Part shown: piece by piece, positions 40,263-48,426 of the stretch
Layout of the letters: each line of letters opens with the position of its first letter
How positions within the stretch are numbered: the first letter of the stretch is position 1
Assembly: GCF_020881035.1 (NCBI RefSeq)
Contig: NZ_JAJITC010000003.1
Coordinates: forward strand, 124,001 to 188,000
Length of the DNA: 64,000 bases
From: Paraburkholderia translucens
GTDB taxonomy: Bacteria > Pseudomonadota > Gammaproteobacteria > Burkholderiales > Burkholderiaceae
Direction: 5' to 3'
Program-made: the position numbers and the translations under genes
The notes under the pieces: generated by a model
Databases searched by the model: none
Told to the model about the DNA's origin: nothing
The model's input: the letters and a program-made list of their open reading frames with translations, nothing else

Positions 40263-41942
40263 ATGAGACTAACTACCAAGGGCCTGCTGCTGATCGCGAT
40301 TCCGGCCGTCTTCGAACTCGCGCTGCTCTCCGGGCTCGTGAAGGCCCAGGCCGACGCGACTTTGGCCGAACGCTGGGCGATGGATAGCGAGGAGGTGCTG
40401 CGCCAGACCACCGGGATTCTCGACCCGGTGCTGTCCGAATCGGTCGCGCTGCGCGGCGCGGTGCTCGCTAACGACATCCGCTTCGCGACACCGGTCGCGC
40501 TGTGGGTGGAGGTCGACCGGCGCATCGATCAACTGGCCGAACTCGTCGCCGACAATCCCGCGCAGGTCGAGCGCGTGGTCCAGGTGCGTCAGGCGGTGCA
40601 GGCGTACCGTCAGTGGTCGGACCGGATCCAGGACCTGCTGCATGCCGGGAGGCGCGGCGAGATTCTCGAGCGCTTCCACGATCTCGCTCAGGCCGACGTG
40701 CTCGATCGTTTCCGTTTGCAGGTAACCGCGTTCCAGACCGAGGAGCGCCGCCTCGACATGGCGCGCTCGAATGCGGCCGCCGCCGCGCGCGCGCGGCAAC
40801 AGACCCTGATCGTCGCGGCCGCACTGGGCTCGCTGCTGTTCGTCGCGCTCGCCATCTGGATGTTCACGCGCGGCGTGCGCGGCCGGCTCGCGCTTCTGTC
40901 CGACAACGCAGCACGGCTCGCCGGCAACGAGCCGCTCGCGCCGATCGGCGCGGGCCACGATGAAATCGCACGGCTCGACCTGACCTTGCACGAGACGAGC
41001 CGCCGTCTGCTCGAAGCCGAGCGCATCGAGGCACGCTTTCACGCGGACCTCGAGCGCCGCACCGCCGAGCTCGCGAGGATCAACGAGACTTTGCGTCAGC
41101 AAACGCAGGAAAACGAAATGTTCATCTATAGCGTGTCGCACGACCTGCGCGCGCCGCTCGTGAACCTGCAAGGCTTTTCGAAGGAGCTGATTCGCGCGTG
41201 CGACGAGTTGCGCGACGCGGTGCGCGACTCGTCACTTGCGATGAGCACGCGCGAGCGTATCGAGCGGATCGTCGACGAAGACATCGGCGAGGCGCTGCAT
41301 TATCTGCAAACCGCGGTGCTGCGCGCGTCGCACATCATCGACGCGCTGCTGCGGCTCTCGCGTGTCGGACGTGTCGAGTACCGGCGTCAGAAGGTCGATG
41401 TGCGCGACATCGTGCAGCGCGTCGTCGATGCGATGCAGGGCTCGATTCGCGCGCGGCGCGCGCGCGTGACGGTGGGCGAACTGCCCGCGGTATGGGGCGA
41501 CCCGACCGCGCTCGAACAGATCTTCGCGAACCTGGTCGGCAATGCGCTCAACTATCTGGACCCGGCGCGCGAAGGCCGCGTCGAAATCGGGACGACGCCC
41601 GCGCCGCCGGGCGTGCATTCGCTGCGCATCTTCTACGTGCGCGACAACGGCCAGGGCATTCCGGCGATCGCGCTGCCGCGCCTGTTCACCGCATTCCAGC
41701 GCCTGCATGGCAATGCGGCGGCCGGCGAGGGCATCGGCCTCGCGCTCGTGCGGCGGATGGTCGAGCGGCACGGCGGCCGCGTGTGGGCGGAATCGAAGGA
41801 GGGGGCGGGCACGACGTTCTATCTGTCGTTGCCGGAGGCTGGCGCGGCGGTCTCCGAGGCTGCGGATGGCGCGCCTGCGCTCGCCGTGGCGGACACGGTA
41901 GGACCGCTCGAGAGCAACCGGCGAGGATCCGCCGCGCTCTGA
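40263..41942 (+). CDS. Orphan CHASE3-HAMP sensor histidine kinase
   Basis: A 559-residue membrane histidine kinase. Membrane segment 1 lies at about 7-25, and a periplasmic CHASE3-like helical domain at about 30-180 (ERWAMDSEEVLRQTTGILDPVLSESVALRGAVLAND). Membrane segment 2 (LIVAAALGSLLFVALAIWMF) is near 183-202, followed by HAMP, then HisKA with the phosphorylated His in YSVSHDLRAPLVNLQGFS (about 300) and a HATPase domain with N, G1 and G2 boxes (NLVGNALNYL, DNGQGIP, GEGIGLALV). It resembles phytochrome-type kinases of the CHASE3 group. No response regulator is next to it, so the partner is elsewhere. I chose the ATG at 40263 because the membrane segment follows directly; upstream sequence in frame looks non-coding. 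Confidence 0.87.
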   Translation: MRLTTKGLLLIAIPAVFELALLSGLVKAQADATLAERWAMDSEEVLRQTTGILDPVLSESVALRGAVLANDIRFATPVALWVEVDRRIDQLAELVADNPAQVERVVQVRQAVQAYRQWSDRIQDLLHAGRRGEILERFHDLAQADVLDRFRLQVTAFQTEERRLDMARSNAAAAARARQQTLIVAAALGSLLFVALAIWMFTRGVRGRLALLSDNAARLAGNEPLAPIGAGHDEIARLDLTLHETSRRLLEAERIEARFHADLERRTAELARINETLRQQTQENEMFIYSVSHDLRAPLVNLQGFSKELIRACDELRDAVRDSSLAMSTRERIERIVDEDIGEALHYLQTAVLRASHIIDALLRLSRVGRVEYRRQKVDVRDIVQRVVDAMQGSIRARRARVTVGELPAVWGDPTALEQIFANLVGNALNYLDPAREGRVEIGTTPAPPGVHSLRIFYVRDNGQGIPAIALPRLFTAFQRLHGNAAAGEGIGLALVRRMVERHGGRVWAESKEGAGTTFYLSLPEAGAAVSEAADGAPALAVADTVGPLESNRRGSAAL

Positions 41943-42020
41943 GCAGCCGCGCGGCGCAACGGCGGTATGATGGGCGCCTCTTCGCATGCGCGAGCCGCCC
42001 GGCGCGGCTCCTTCCTGATC

Positions 42021-42485
42021 ATGATTTCATCCCTTTCCTCATCGTTATTGCGCCGCGCCGCGGTCGTGGTCCTCGTGTTCGGCGCGCTGGCCGCGTGCCA
42101 GAAGAACGACGCGTCGGCCGGCCAGGCCGCGGGCAAGCTCAACGACGCCGCGCAATTTGCCGGCCAGAAGCTCGATCAGGCCGCGAGCTACGTCGGCCAG
42201 CAGATCGACGCGACCAAAAACGCCGCGCAGCAGAACCTCGACTCGGCCTCCGCGCCGTCGATCACGATCGACCCGTCCGCACTCGCGTCGAGCGCGCAGG
42301 CGAATCTGCAGAACGCGGCGAGCGCGGCCAGCGCCCAGCTCGGCAAGGCCGCCTCGATTACGGGCCAGGGTCTCGAAACGGCGGGGCGCAAGCTGCAGGC
42401 GTGGTCGGCGCAGAACGCGGGCACGTCGGCTTCGTCGAGCGCGCCGGCCGATTCCTCCGACGCGCAAAAACAGATGGACAAATGA
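42021..42485 (+). CDS. Small Ala/Gln-rich lipoprotein
   Basis: A 154-residue predicted lipoprotein with an N-terminal hydrophobic segment and the lipobox GALAAC (Cys26). The mature part consists of alanine-rich helical stretches with Gln/Asn/Asp on one face (AGQAAGKLNDAAQFAGQKLDQAASYVGQQIDATKNAAQQ), which look like amphipathic apolipoprotein-like or LEA-like helices. The function is unknown. The frame extends upstream to an ATG at 41967, but the shorter start puts the signal at the N terminus. It follows the kinase gene by 78 bases on the same strand. Confidence 0.75.
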   Translation: MISSLSSSLLRRAAVVVLVFGALAACQKNDASAGQAAGKLNDAAQFAGQKLDQAASYVGQQIDATKNAAQQNLDSASAPSITIDPSALASSAQANLQNAASAASAQLGKAASITGQGLETAGRKLQAWSAQNAGTSASSSAPADSSDAQKQMDK

Positions 42486-42516
42486 GCTGCGCGAGGTTGC
42501 GTTCGTGGTTCGCGGA

Positions 42517-42552
42517 TTGACGTTCCGAATAAATGTAATTACGATCATTACA
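42517..42552 (+). promoter_or_regulatory. Promoter and operator of the Rrf2 regulator gene
   Basis: TTGACG (42517-42522), 17 bases, TACGAT (42540-42545). TGTAATTACGATCATTACA at 42534-42552 is an inverted repeat TGTAAT-N7-ATTACA covering the -10 box, implying autorepression. Confidence 0.7.
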
Positions 42553-42578
42553 CATTGTCGTTGCGGGACGGATTTGCT

Positions 42579-43088
42579 GTGAACACGAGTAGCCGGTTTG
42601 CGTTTGCGGTGCATGTGCTCGCGTTGCTGTCGTTGCAGGGCGGCGTGCCGTTGTCGTCGGAGATGATTGCGGGCAGCGTGAATACGAATCCTGCGCTGAT
42701 CCGCCGGCTACTGGCGATGCTCTCCGACGCCGGGCTCACCACGTCGCAGTTGGGGGCCGGTGGAGGCGCATTGCTCGCGCGGCGGCCCGAACAGATCACC
42801 CTGCTCGAAGTCTATCGCGCGGTGGAAGACGCGCAGTTGTTCGCGTTGCATCGCGAGGCGCCGAATCCCGCCTGCATGGTGGGGCGCAACATCCAGGGCG
42901 TGCTGCGCGGTGTCATCGACGAAGCGCAGCAGGCCATGGAGGCCGCGCTCGTCGGGCGCACGCTCGCCGACGCGACGGCTGATGTCGTGCGCTCGGAGAA
43001 GCAGCGCGAGCGCAAGCGCCGTGCTCGAGCGGACAAGACTGCAGTGAAAACGACGAAAGAGCAGAGCCGCAGCGTGCGTGCCGAATGA
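42579..43088 (+). CDS. Rrf2-family regulator (YwnA-like)
   Basis: A 169-residue Rrf2-type regulator. The winged helix is at about 5-65 (TSSRFAFAVHVLALLSLQGGVPLSSEMIAGSVNTNPALIRRLLAML, wing GLTTSQLGAGGGALLAR). A dimerisation helix follows, with the family motif NPACMVGRNIQGVLRGV. The cysteine triad for an Fe-S cluster (as in IscR/NsrR) is absent; a single Cys99 remains, typical of YwnA-like members that may sense thiol-reactive compounds. A Lys/Arg-rich tail ends the protein. The GTG at 42579 follows GGGACGGA. Identical-architecture operators lie at its own promoter and at that of the NAD(P)-binding gene downstream, paralleling the Bacillus ywnA-ywnB pair. Confidence 0.87.
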   Translation: MNTSSRFAFAVHVLALLSLQGGVPLSSEMIAGSVNTNPALIRRLLAMLSDAGLTTSQLGAGGGALLARRPEQITLLEVYRAVEDAQLFALHREAPNPACMVGRNIQGVLRGVIDEAQQAMEAALVGRTLADATADVVRSEKQRERKRRARADKTAVKTTKEQSRSVRAE

Positions 43089-43113
43089 TTGCGGTACGCG
43101 CCAGATCAACGAA

Positions 43114-43139
43114 CGGGGTGAGCGCCCCGCTTTTTTTTT
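43114..43139 (+). terminator. Rho-independent terminator after the Rrf2 gene
   Basis: CGGGG (43114-43118), loop TGAGCG, CCCCG (43125-43129), one C, then nine T residues. It isolates the regulator from the next gene. Confidence 0.8.
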
Positions 43140-43141
43140 CG

Positions 43142-43171
43142 TTATATGTAACTGTAATGATTACATATAAG
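43142..43171 (+). promoter_or_regulatory. Operator/promoter of the NAD(P)-binding gene
   Basis: TGTAACTGTAATGATTACA at 43147-43165 repeats the TGTAAY-N7-ATTACA pattern of the Rrf2 promoter and sits inside a larger palindrome (TTATATGTAA 43142-43151, TTACATATAA 43161-43170). It overlaps a -10-like TATAAG at 43166-43171, so the Rrf2 protein probably represses this gene. Confidence 0.7.
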
Positions 43172-43193
43172 ACTACCTGAGGAGGACGTCGAA

Positions 43194-43841
43194 ATGAGCA
43201 AGCAACTGAAGATCGCCTTGTTTGGCGCGACCGGCATGGTCGGTTCGCGGATCGCCGCCGAAGCGGCGCGTCGCGGGCATCAGGTGACGGCGCTCGTGCG
43301 CGATCCGGCGCGCGTGCCGGCGGGCGTCGCGAATCTGCAGGCGTCGAAGGCCGATTTGCTCGACGCCGCGAGTGTTGCCGAGGCGCTGCGCGGCCAGGAC
43401 GTGGTCGCAAGCGCTTATGCACCGCCGCAAGACGATCTCGCGACGCTGGCGCAAGCCACGCGCACGCTCGTCGAAGGTGCGCGTGCGGCGGGGGTCAAAC
43501 GCGTGGTCGTGGTAGGCGGCGCGGGTTCGCTCGAAGTCGCGCCGGGCAAGCAACTGGTCGACACCGACGGTTTTCCGGACGCCTACAAGGGCATCGCGCT
43601 GGCGCATCGCGACGTGTTCGACTACTACCGTGGCATCGCCGATCTCGACTGGACGTTCTTCGCGCCGGCCGCGCTGATCGCGCCGGGCGAGCGCACCGGC
43701 AAGTTCCGCACGGGGGCGAACACGCTGATCGCGGACGCGCAGGGCAATAGCCGCATTTCGGCCGAAGACTACGCGATCGCGTTCGTGGACGAACTGGAGC
43801 AGGGCCGCTTCATCCGCCAGATCGCGACGGTCGCGTACTGA
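43194..43841 (+). CDS. NAD(P)-binding SDR/NmrA-like protein (YwnB-like)
   Basis: A 215-residue atypical short-chain dehydrogenase. A Rossmann GATGMVG at residues 11-17 binds NAD(P). RDPARVP, KADLLDAASVAEAL and VVVVGGAGSLEVAPGKQLVD follow the YwnB/BVR-B-like pattern; the last segment replaces the active-site YxxxK region. It may act as an NAD(P)H-dependent reductase or redox sensor; the substrate is unknown. The GAGGAGG box at 43179-43185 is close to ideal for the ATG at 43194. It is under its own operator-bearing promoter, matched to that of the Rrf2 gene just upstream. Confidence 0.87.
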   Translation: MSKQLKIALFGATGMVGSRIAAEAARRGHQVTALVRDPARVPAGVANLQASKADLLDAASVAEALRGQDVVASAYAPPQDDLATLAQATRTLVEGARAAGVKRVVVVGGAGSLEVAPGKQLVDTDGFPDAYKGIALAHRDVFDYYRGIADLDWTFFAPAALIAPGERTGKFRTGANTLIADAQGNSRISAEDYAIAFVDELEQGRFIRQIATVAY

Positions 43842-43959
43842 CGACTGCCGTTCCGGATTCGCCGGCCGCGCAAGCGTACTAACATTCGGTTACGCATGTT
43901 CGGGCGCGCCGGGCAAAACTGCGGCTACACTGGCGTGTCCCGTTTTCTTACGGATTGCC

Positions 43960-46788
43960 ATGCAGTCATGCCCGTCGCGGCTTGAGTCCGAGGCTGCGCC
44001 GTCTGGCGGCGGACAGCAGCCGGCGGGTCGCACCGCCACCCCTCTATCCTCCAGCCCCACCGCTCGCGGCCCTTCCATCTGCGGCGCCCGACCGCGCCCG
44101 AGCGCGAGCGGCTGGTTCGCGGCGCTGCTGTGCGCCGCGCTGATGCTGTGCATCGCCGCGCTGCCGCGCACGGCGCAAGCTGCGAGCCCCGCGCTCGGCG
44201 GCGGCACGCCGGTGATCCCGGCATTGCAGAGCCTGATCAACAGCGCGACGGTGAACGCGCCCGCCGCGTCCCCGGCGTCGGGCGCCTCGGCGGCCGAGGC
44301 GGCGTCGGCGCCGTCGCCAGCAAGCCAGGCGGAGCTCGCGCGCTCGCTCGACAGCGTGATCGGCACGCTCGAGAACGACCATCAGCGCACCGCGCTCCTG
44401 ACTCAGTTGAAAAAACTGCGCGACGTGTCGCAAAGCGCCGCGCAAACCGTCGGCCCGCCCGCGCCCGCGCAACCGAGCCCGGGACTGCTCGGCGCGATCG
44501 CATCGGGCATCGCGTCGTTCGAATCCGACGTGAACCACGGCCGAACGCCGTTGCGCTACTGGAGCGGGCGTGTGACCGCGGCCGGCAACGAGCTGTACAC
44601 GATCGTCTCGGGGCAGGGGCGTGAGGGTCTCGGCAGGATCCTGTTGACGATGGTAGCGATGCTGGCCGGCTGGGGCGCCTGCGCCGGCGCGCTGATCTAT
44701 CTGCAGCACCGTCTGCACCGGCGTTTCGGCATCGAGCTCGTGCTGCGGCCCAATCCCACCACGCTCGAACTGGTGATCTTCGCGCTGCGCCGCGTGGGTC
44801 CATGGATCATCGCGTTCATCGCGGCGCTGCTGTTCGTGCGCGCGATGCCCGATGCGCTCGGCCGCACGCTCGGCCTCGTGGTCGCGTATGCGATCGTGGC
44901 GGGCGCGGTGTTTTCCGCGATCTGTCTGATCATGTTTTCGCTGTTCGGCTCGGGCCACCGGCGCGTCGCGGTGCGCCTGCTGATCGATCACGCGCGCCGG
45001 GTGCTGTTCTTGATCGGCGTGTGCGGCGCGCTCGGCGACGCGGCCGTCAATTACGACGTCGAGCATCAGCTCGGCACGAATCTCGCCGCACTGCTTTCGA
45101 CCGGGGCCAACATGACGGCCGCAGTGCTCACCGGCTACTTCGCGCTCGCGTTCCGCCGGCCGGTCGCGCACCTGATCCGCAACCGGCCGTATCAGCAGCG
45201 CAACGACCACAAGGCCGCGACCGACGCGTTCGACGTGCTCGGCGCGCTGTGGCATGTGCCGGTGCTGGTGCTCGCGGCCGCGTCGGTGGTGGCGACGCTC
45301 GGCGGCTCCGGCTCCAGCGAGGACGTGCTGCAAATCTCGGTCGTCACCGCGCTGCTGCTGGTGCTGGCGTTCTTCCTGTCGGCGATCGTGCTGCGCATGA
45401 CGCGGCCGCGCAGCGCCCGCGCGCGGCGCCGCTCGCCGTACCTGACGCGGCTGCTGCGCTTTTGCGGCACGCTGCTGACGCTGTTCATCTGGCTGTTTTT
45501 CTTCGAATTCGCGGCGCGTCTGTGGGACGTGTCGCTGGCCGCGGTGATCGAGAAAAACGTCGCAGCGCGCGGCATCGCGCATGCGATGTCGGCGATCGTC
45601 GCGACGCTTTTCATCGCGTGGCTGCTGTGGATTCTGGTCGACACCGCGATCACCGAGACGCTCAATCCGGCCGGGCCGCGCAACAAAGGGCGCGCCCCGA
45701 GCACGCGCGCGCGCACGATGCTGCCGCTGGTGCGCAACGTGTTGCTGGTGACGATCATGACGATCGGGGGCATCGTCACCGCCGCCAACCTCGGCATCAA
45801 CGTGACGCCGCTGCTCGCGGGCGCGGGCGTGATTGGCCTGGCGATCGGTTTCGGCGCGCAGTCGCTCGTGACCGACCTGATCACGGGCCTGTTCATCATC
45901 ATCGAGGACACGATCTCGGTCGGCGACTGGATCGACGTCGATGGCGGGCACGCGGGCACGGTCGAGCACCTGTCGATCCGCACCGTGCGGCTGCGCGACG
46001 GGCAGGGCGCGATCCACGCGATTCCGTTCTCGCAGATCAAGATCGTGAAGAACCTGTCGCGCGATTTCGCGTATGCGGTGTTCGAGGTGCGCATGTCGTT
46101 CTCGACCGATGTCGACGAGATCACCCAGCTGATTCGCGAAGTCGGCGCCGAGTTGATGGCCGACTTCCGTTACCGGCGCGAGATGCTGGGGCCGATCGAG
46201 GTGTGGGGCCTCGACCGCTTCGACCCGAACTGGATGGTCGTCAAAGGGCAGATCAAGACGCGGCCTTTGCAGCAATGGAGCGTTGCGCGCGCGTTCAACC
46301 TGCGGCTCAAGCGCAAGATGGACGAGGCGGGGATCGAGATTCCGGTCGCGCGGATGCGGCTCTACACGTCGTCGAGGGATAGCGAGGGCGAGCCATTGCG
46401 CGACGATGAGATGGCCGGTTTCGGTGCGCCTGCACATGCCGCGGCCGATGACGGCAGACACGCGCACGGCGATCCGCGTCAGCGGGTGCGGGATGGCGGG
46501 CACGATAGAGCTCAGGATGCGGCACCCGAGCGGGGCCATGAAAAAGCACATGAAAGGGCGCATCAAGCCGCGCGCGAGAAAGTCCGCGAAGCAGCACACG
46601 AGTATTCGCGCGAAGCTGGGTATCAAGCGGGTGGCGTTGGCCCGGCGGCGGGTGCATCAGCGCATGTGCCGCTTGCGCCCGCGCGTGACGTGTCGCACGA
46701 ACCGCGTCCGGCGCCGCCGCCCACCGGGCAGAGCGAGCCGGTTCCGCCACAGATTCCGACGGCGAACGACGGCGGGGGGAAGCGTTGA
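43960..46788 (+). CDS. Large MscS-family mechanosensitive channel
   Basis: A 942-residue inner-membrane channel. A signal-like hydrophobic segment at about 50-75 (SGWFAALLCAALMLCIAALPRTAQA) leads a periplasmic helical part. About ten membrane segments follow between residues 220 and 620, then the MscS pore helix and beta domain at about 605-790 (NLGINVTPLLAGAGVIGLAIGFGAQSLVTDLITGLFIIIEDTISVGDWIDV). It should open on membrane tension and release solutes, like the YbiO/MscK-type larger channels. The last 150 residues form a hydrophilic His/Ala/Arg-rich tail with no recognisable domain. The ATG at 43960 is the first in frame; an alternative start nearer the hydrophobic segment is possible. Confidence 0.87.
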   Translation: MQSCPSRLESEAAPSGGGQQPAGRTATPLSSSPTARGPSICGARPRPSASGWFAALLCAALMLCIAALPRTAQAASPALGGGTPVIPALQSLINSATVNAPAASPASGASAAEAASAPSPASQAELARSLDSVIGTLENDHQRTALLTQLKKLRDVSQSAAQTVGPPAPAQPSPGLLGAIASGIASFESDVNHGRTPLRYWSGRVTAAGNELYTIVSGQGREGLGRILLTMVAMLAGWGACAGALIYLQHRLHRRFGIELVLRPNPTTLELVIFALRRVGPWIIAFIAALLFVRAMPDALGRTLGLVVAYAIVAGAVFSAICLIMFSLFGSGHRRVAVRLLIDHARRVLFLIGVCGALGDAAVNYDVEHQLGTNLAALLSTGANMTAAVLTGYFALAFRRPVAHLIRNRPYQQRNDHKAATDAFDVLGALWHVPVLVLAAASVVATLGGSGSSEDVLQISVVTALLLVLAFFLSAIVLRMTRPRSARARRRSPYLTRLLRFCGTLLTLFIWLFFFEFAARLWDVSLAAVIEKNVAARGIAHAMSAIVATLFIAWLLWILVDTAITETLNPAGPRNKGRAPSTRARTMLPLVRNVLLVTIMTIGGIVTAANLGINVTPLLAGAGVIGLAIGFGAQSLVTDLITGLFIIIEDTISVGDWIDVDGGHAGTVEHLSIRTVRLRDGQGAIHAIPFSQIKIVKNLSRDFAYAVFEVRMSFSTDVDEITQLIREVGAELMADFRYRREMLGPIEVWGLDRFDPNWMVVKGQIKTRPLQQWSVARAFNLRLKRKMDEAGIEIPVARMRLYTSSRDSEGEPLRDDEMAGFGAPAHAAADDGRHAHGDPRQRVRDGGHDRAQDAAPERGHEKAHERAHQAAREKVREAAHEYSREAGYQAGGVGPAAGASAHVPLAPARDVSHEPRPAPPPTGQSEPVPPQIPTANDGGGKR

Positions 46789-46847
46789 GACCGGTGTTCG
46801 CGTGATGGCGTAGTCGCCTGATCACTTCACGGCGTGACGTCGAACGG

Positions 46848-47414
46848 TTACAGCAACTCAGCCGTGTCGGCCACGCGCACGATGTCGTTCACATGCGTGC
46901 CGAGCGCCGCGCCCTCGACACCATAGATGTGCAACGACACGGCCGGCGCATCGCTACAGTTGCCTAGCCGATGAATCGCACCGCGGCCGCTGCGCACGAA
47001 CGACACCGCGCCGCTTTTGCGTGCCACTACGCGCTGCGCGCTCGCGCATTGCCGCGCGTCGTCCCATTCGAAGATCGTTTCGCTCAGCGTGCCGTCGATC
47101 ACCGTGTAAGCGCACCACGTGTGATGAGCGTGCACGGGGCTCGCCTGGCCCGGCTGCCAGACCAGCGCGGCAACCGCGTAGCGGCCGCGTGGATCGGCGA
47201 GCAGCAAATGGCGGCGATAGGTGTCGGCCCACCCCTCGCGTTGCGTCGGCGCGAGCAGCGCCGGATCGGCGGCTGCCTCGGCGAGCGCGAGCCGCATGGT
47301 GCGGGCGAAGGACGGCGAATGCGACGGTTCCGGGAACCTCGAGCAGGCTTCGAACATCGCGTCGAGCGAGTCGGACAGGCGCCCGAAAGCGGTGGCGCGA
47401 AGGTTGTCGATCAT
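46848..47414 (-). CDS. Cysteine dioxygenase-like cupin
   Basis: A 188-residue cupin of the cysteine dioxygenase / 3-mercaptopropionate dioxygenase family, which uses iron and oxygen to turn a thiol into a sulfinate. The iron ligands are His95 and His97 (PVHAHHTWC) and His148 (AIHRLGN). Cys101 lies near the active site, and SLHIYGV at 161-167 is the family C-terminal motif. The exact thiol (cysteine or mercaptopropionate) cannot be told. It is divergent from an Lrp/AsnC regulator gene, the usual arrangement for amino-acid-induced genes. The start at 47414 has no strong ribosome binding site. Confidence 0.87.
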   Translation of the reverse strand: MIDNLRATAFGRLSDSLDAMFEACSRFPEPSHSPSFARTMRLALAEAAADPALLAPTQREGWADTYRRHLLLADPRGRYAVAALVWQPGQASPVHAHHTWCAYTVIDGTLSETIFEWDDARQCASAQRVVARKSGAVSFVRSGRGAIHRLGNCSDAPAVSLHIYGVEGAALGTHVNDIVRVADTAELL

Positions 47415-47475
47415 GGTTCTGGCGCAGCGTGCCCGCTGCTTGTTGGCAATTTTCGGTATCGTGATTTATACCCGT

Positions 47476-47503
47476 TTGACCGGAGAAAGAGTTTCCATAT
47501 AAT
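47476..47503 (+). promoter_or_regulatory. Strong sigma-70 promoter of the Lrp/AsnC gene
   Basis: TTGACC (47476-47481), 16 bases, TATAAT (47498-47503): five and six of six matches. The start would be near 47510. The surrounding AT-rich stretch also contains TTTATA (47465-47470), a possible bottom-strand -10 for the dioxygenase gene. Confidence 0.75.
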
Positions 47504-47552
47504 TCCCTCGACCGCAAGAAAAGTAGAATAATTTCCTATAGGGGGTGGTGGC

Positions 47553-48026
47553 ATGAGTATGGATATCATCGATCGGAAGCTGCTCGAACTGCTGCAGATC
47601 GACGCTACGATGCCGATCGCCGAACTCGCGCAGCGCGTGAATCTGTCGCAAACACCTTGCTGGAAACGGCTGCAGCGCCTCAAGGAAGCGGGCGTGATTC
47701 GCGCGCAGGTGGCGCTGTGCGATGCGCGCAAGCTAGGCGTCGGGACGACGGTGTTCGTGGCGGTGCGTACCAATCAGCACACGGAGGCGTGGGCCAGCGC
47801 GTTCACGCAGGCGGTGCGCGATATTCCGGAAGTGGTCGAGGTCTACCGGATGAGCGGCGAGACCGACTATCTGCTGCGCGTGGTGGTCTCCGATATCGAC
47901 GACTACGACCGCATCTACAAGCAGTTGATCACGGCCGTGCCGCTATACGACGTGAGTTCGAGCTTCGCGATGGAGCAGATCAAGTATTCGACAGCGTTGC
48001 CGGTGCGCTCTTCGGCGGTAACCTGA
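47553..48026 (+). CDS. Lrp/AsnC-family regulator
   Basis: A 157-residue feast/famine regulator. The N-terminal helix-turn-helix at about 3-50 (DIIDRKLLELLQIDATMPIAELAQRVNLSQTPCWKRLQRLKEAGVI) and the C-terminal RAM effector domain at about 65-145 (TVFVAVRTNQHTEAW, PEVVEVYRMSGETDYLLRVVVSDIDDYDR) are both complete. Such proteins bind an amino acid and control its transport or breakdown. The divergent cysteine-dioxygenase-like gene suggests cysteine as effector, as in DecR/CuyR-type regulators; this is inference. An AGGGGGTGGTGG stretch serves as ribosome binding site. Confidence 0.9.
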   Translation: MSMDIIDRKLLELLQIDATMPIAELAQRVNLSQTPCWKRLQRLKEAGVIRAQVALCDARKLGVGTTVFVAVRTNQHTEAWASAFTQAVRDIPEVVEVYRMSGETDYLLRVVVSDIDDYDRIYKQLITAVPLYDVSSSFAMEQIKYSTALPVRSSAVT

Positions 48027-48197
48027 TCGTCGCGGCGACGGGTTGGGCGCGAGGCGCGCCGCTTGCTCGCTGCAAAGCGAACGCGCCACGGCGCATCCCT
48101 ATCGCCCCGGCCGGCTGCAAGCCGCGTGCGAGCCCACTGGGCGTAGAATGCCGCCTTCCCGATTCATGCGCGACCGCTTCGCGAACCGAGCCACTTC

Positions 48198-48407
48198 ATG
48201 ACCAGACCGCCGCACAAGAAGAACCCGACCTTTGGCGTTGCCGTCTTTATCGTGGTGGCGATCCTGCTGGTGATCGCCACGCTGTTCTACAACGCGATCC
48301 GCCAAAAGCAGGAGTTCGACAGCCTGGACGCGCAGGCAAGTTCAGCGACTTCGGAAGCTGCCGCGGCGGCCGATGCGATCAAACCGGCGAGCGGCGCGGC
48401 GCAGTAA
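48198..48407 (+). CDS. Small single-pass membrane protein
   Basis: A 69-residue protein: a short positively charged N terminus (TRPPHKKNPTFG), one membrane helix at about 13-31 (VAVFIVVAILLVIATLFYNAI), then an Ala/Ser-rich polar tail. Conserved small proteins of this layout occur in Burkholderia as hypothetical proteins; the function is unknown. A -10-like TAGAAT about 50 bases upstream may be its promoter. It is convergent with the FUSC gene. Confidence 0.65.
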   Translation: MTRPPHKKNPTFGVAVFIVVAILLVIATLFYNAIRQKQEFDSLDAQASSATSEAAAAADAIKPASGAAQ

Positions 48408-48426
48408 CGCCAGCGCGTTTTCTTGC

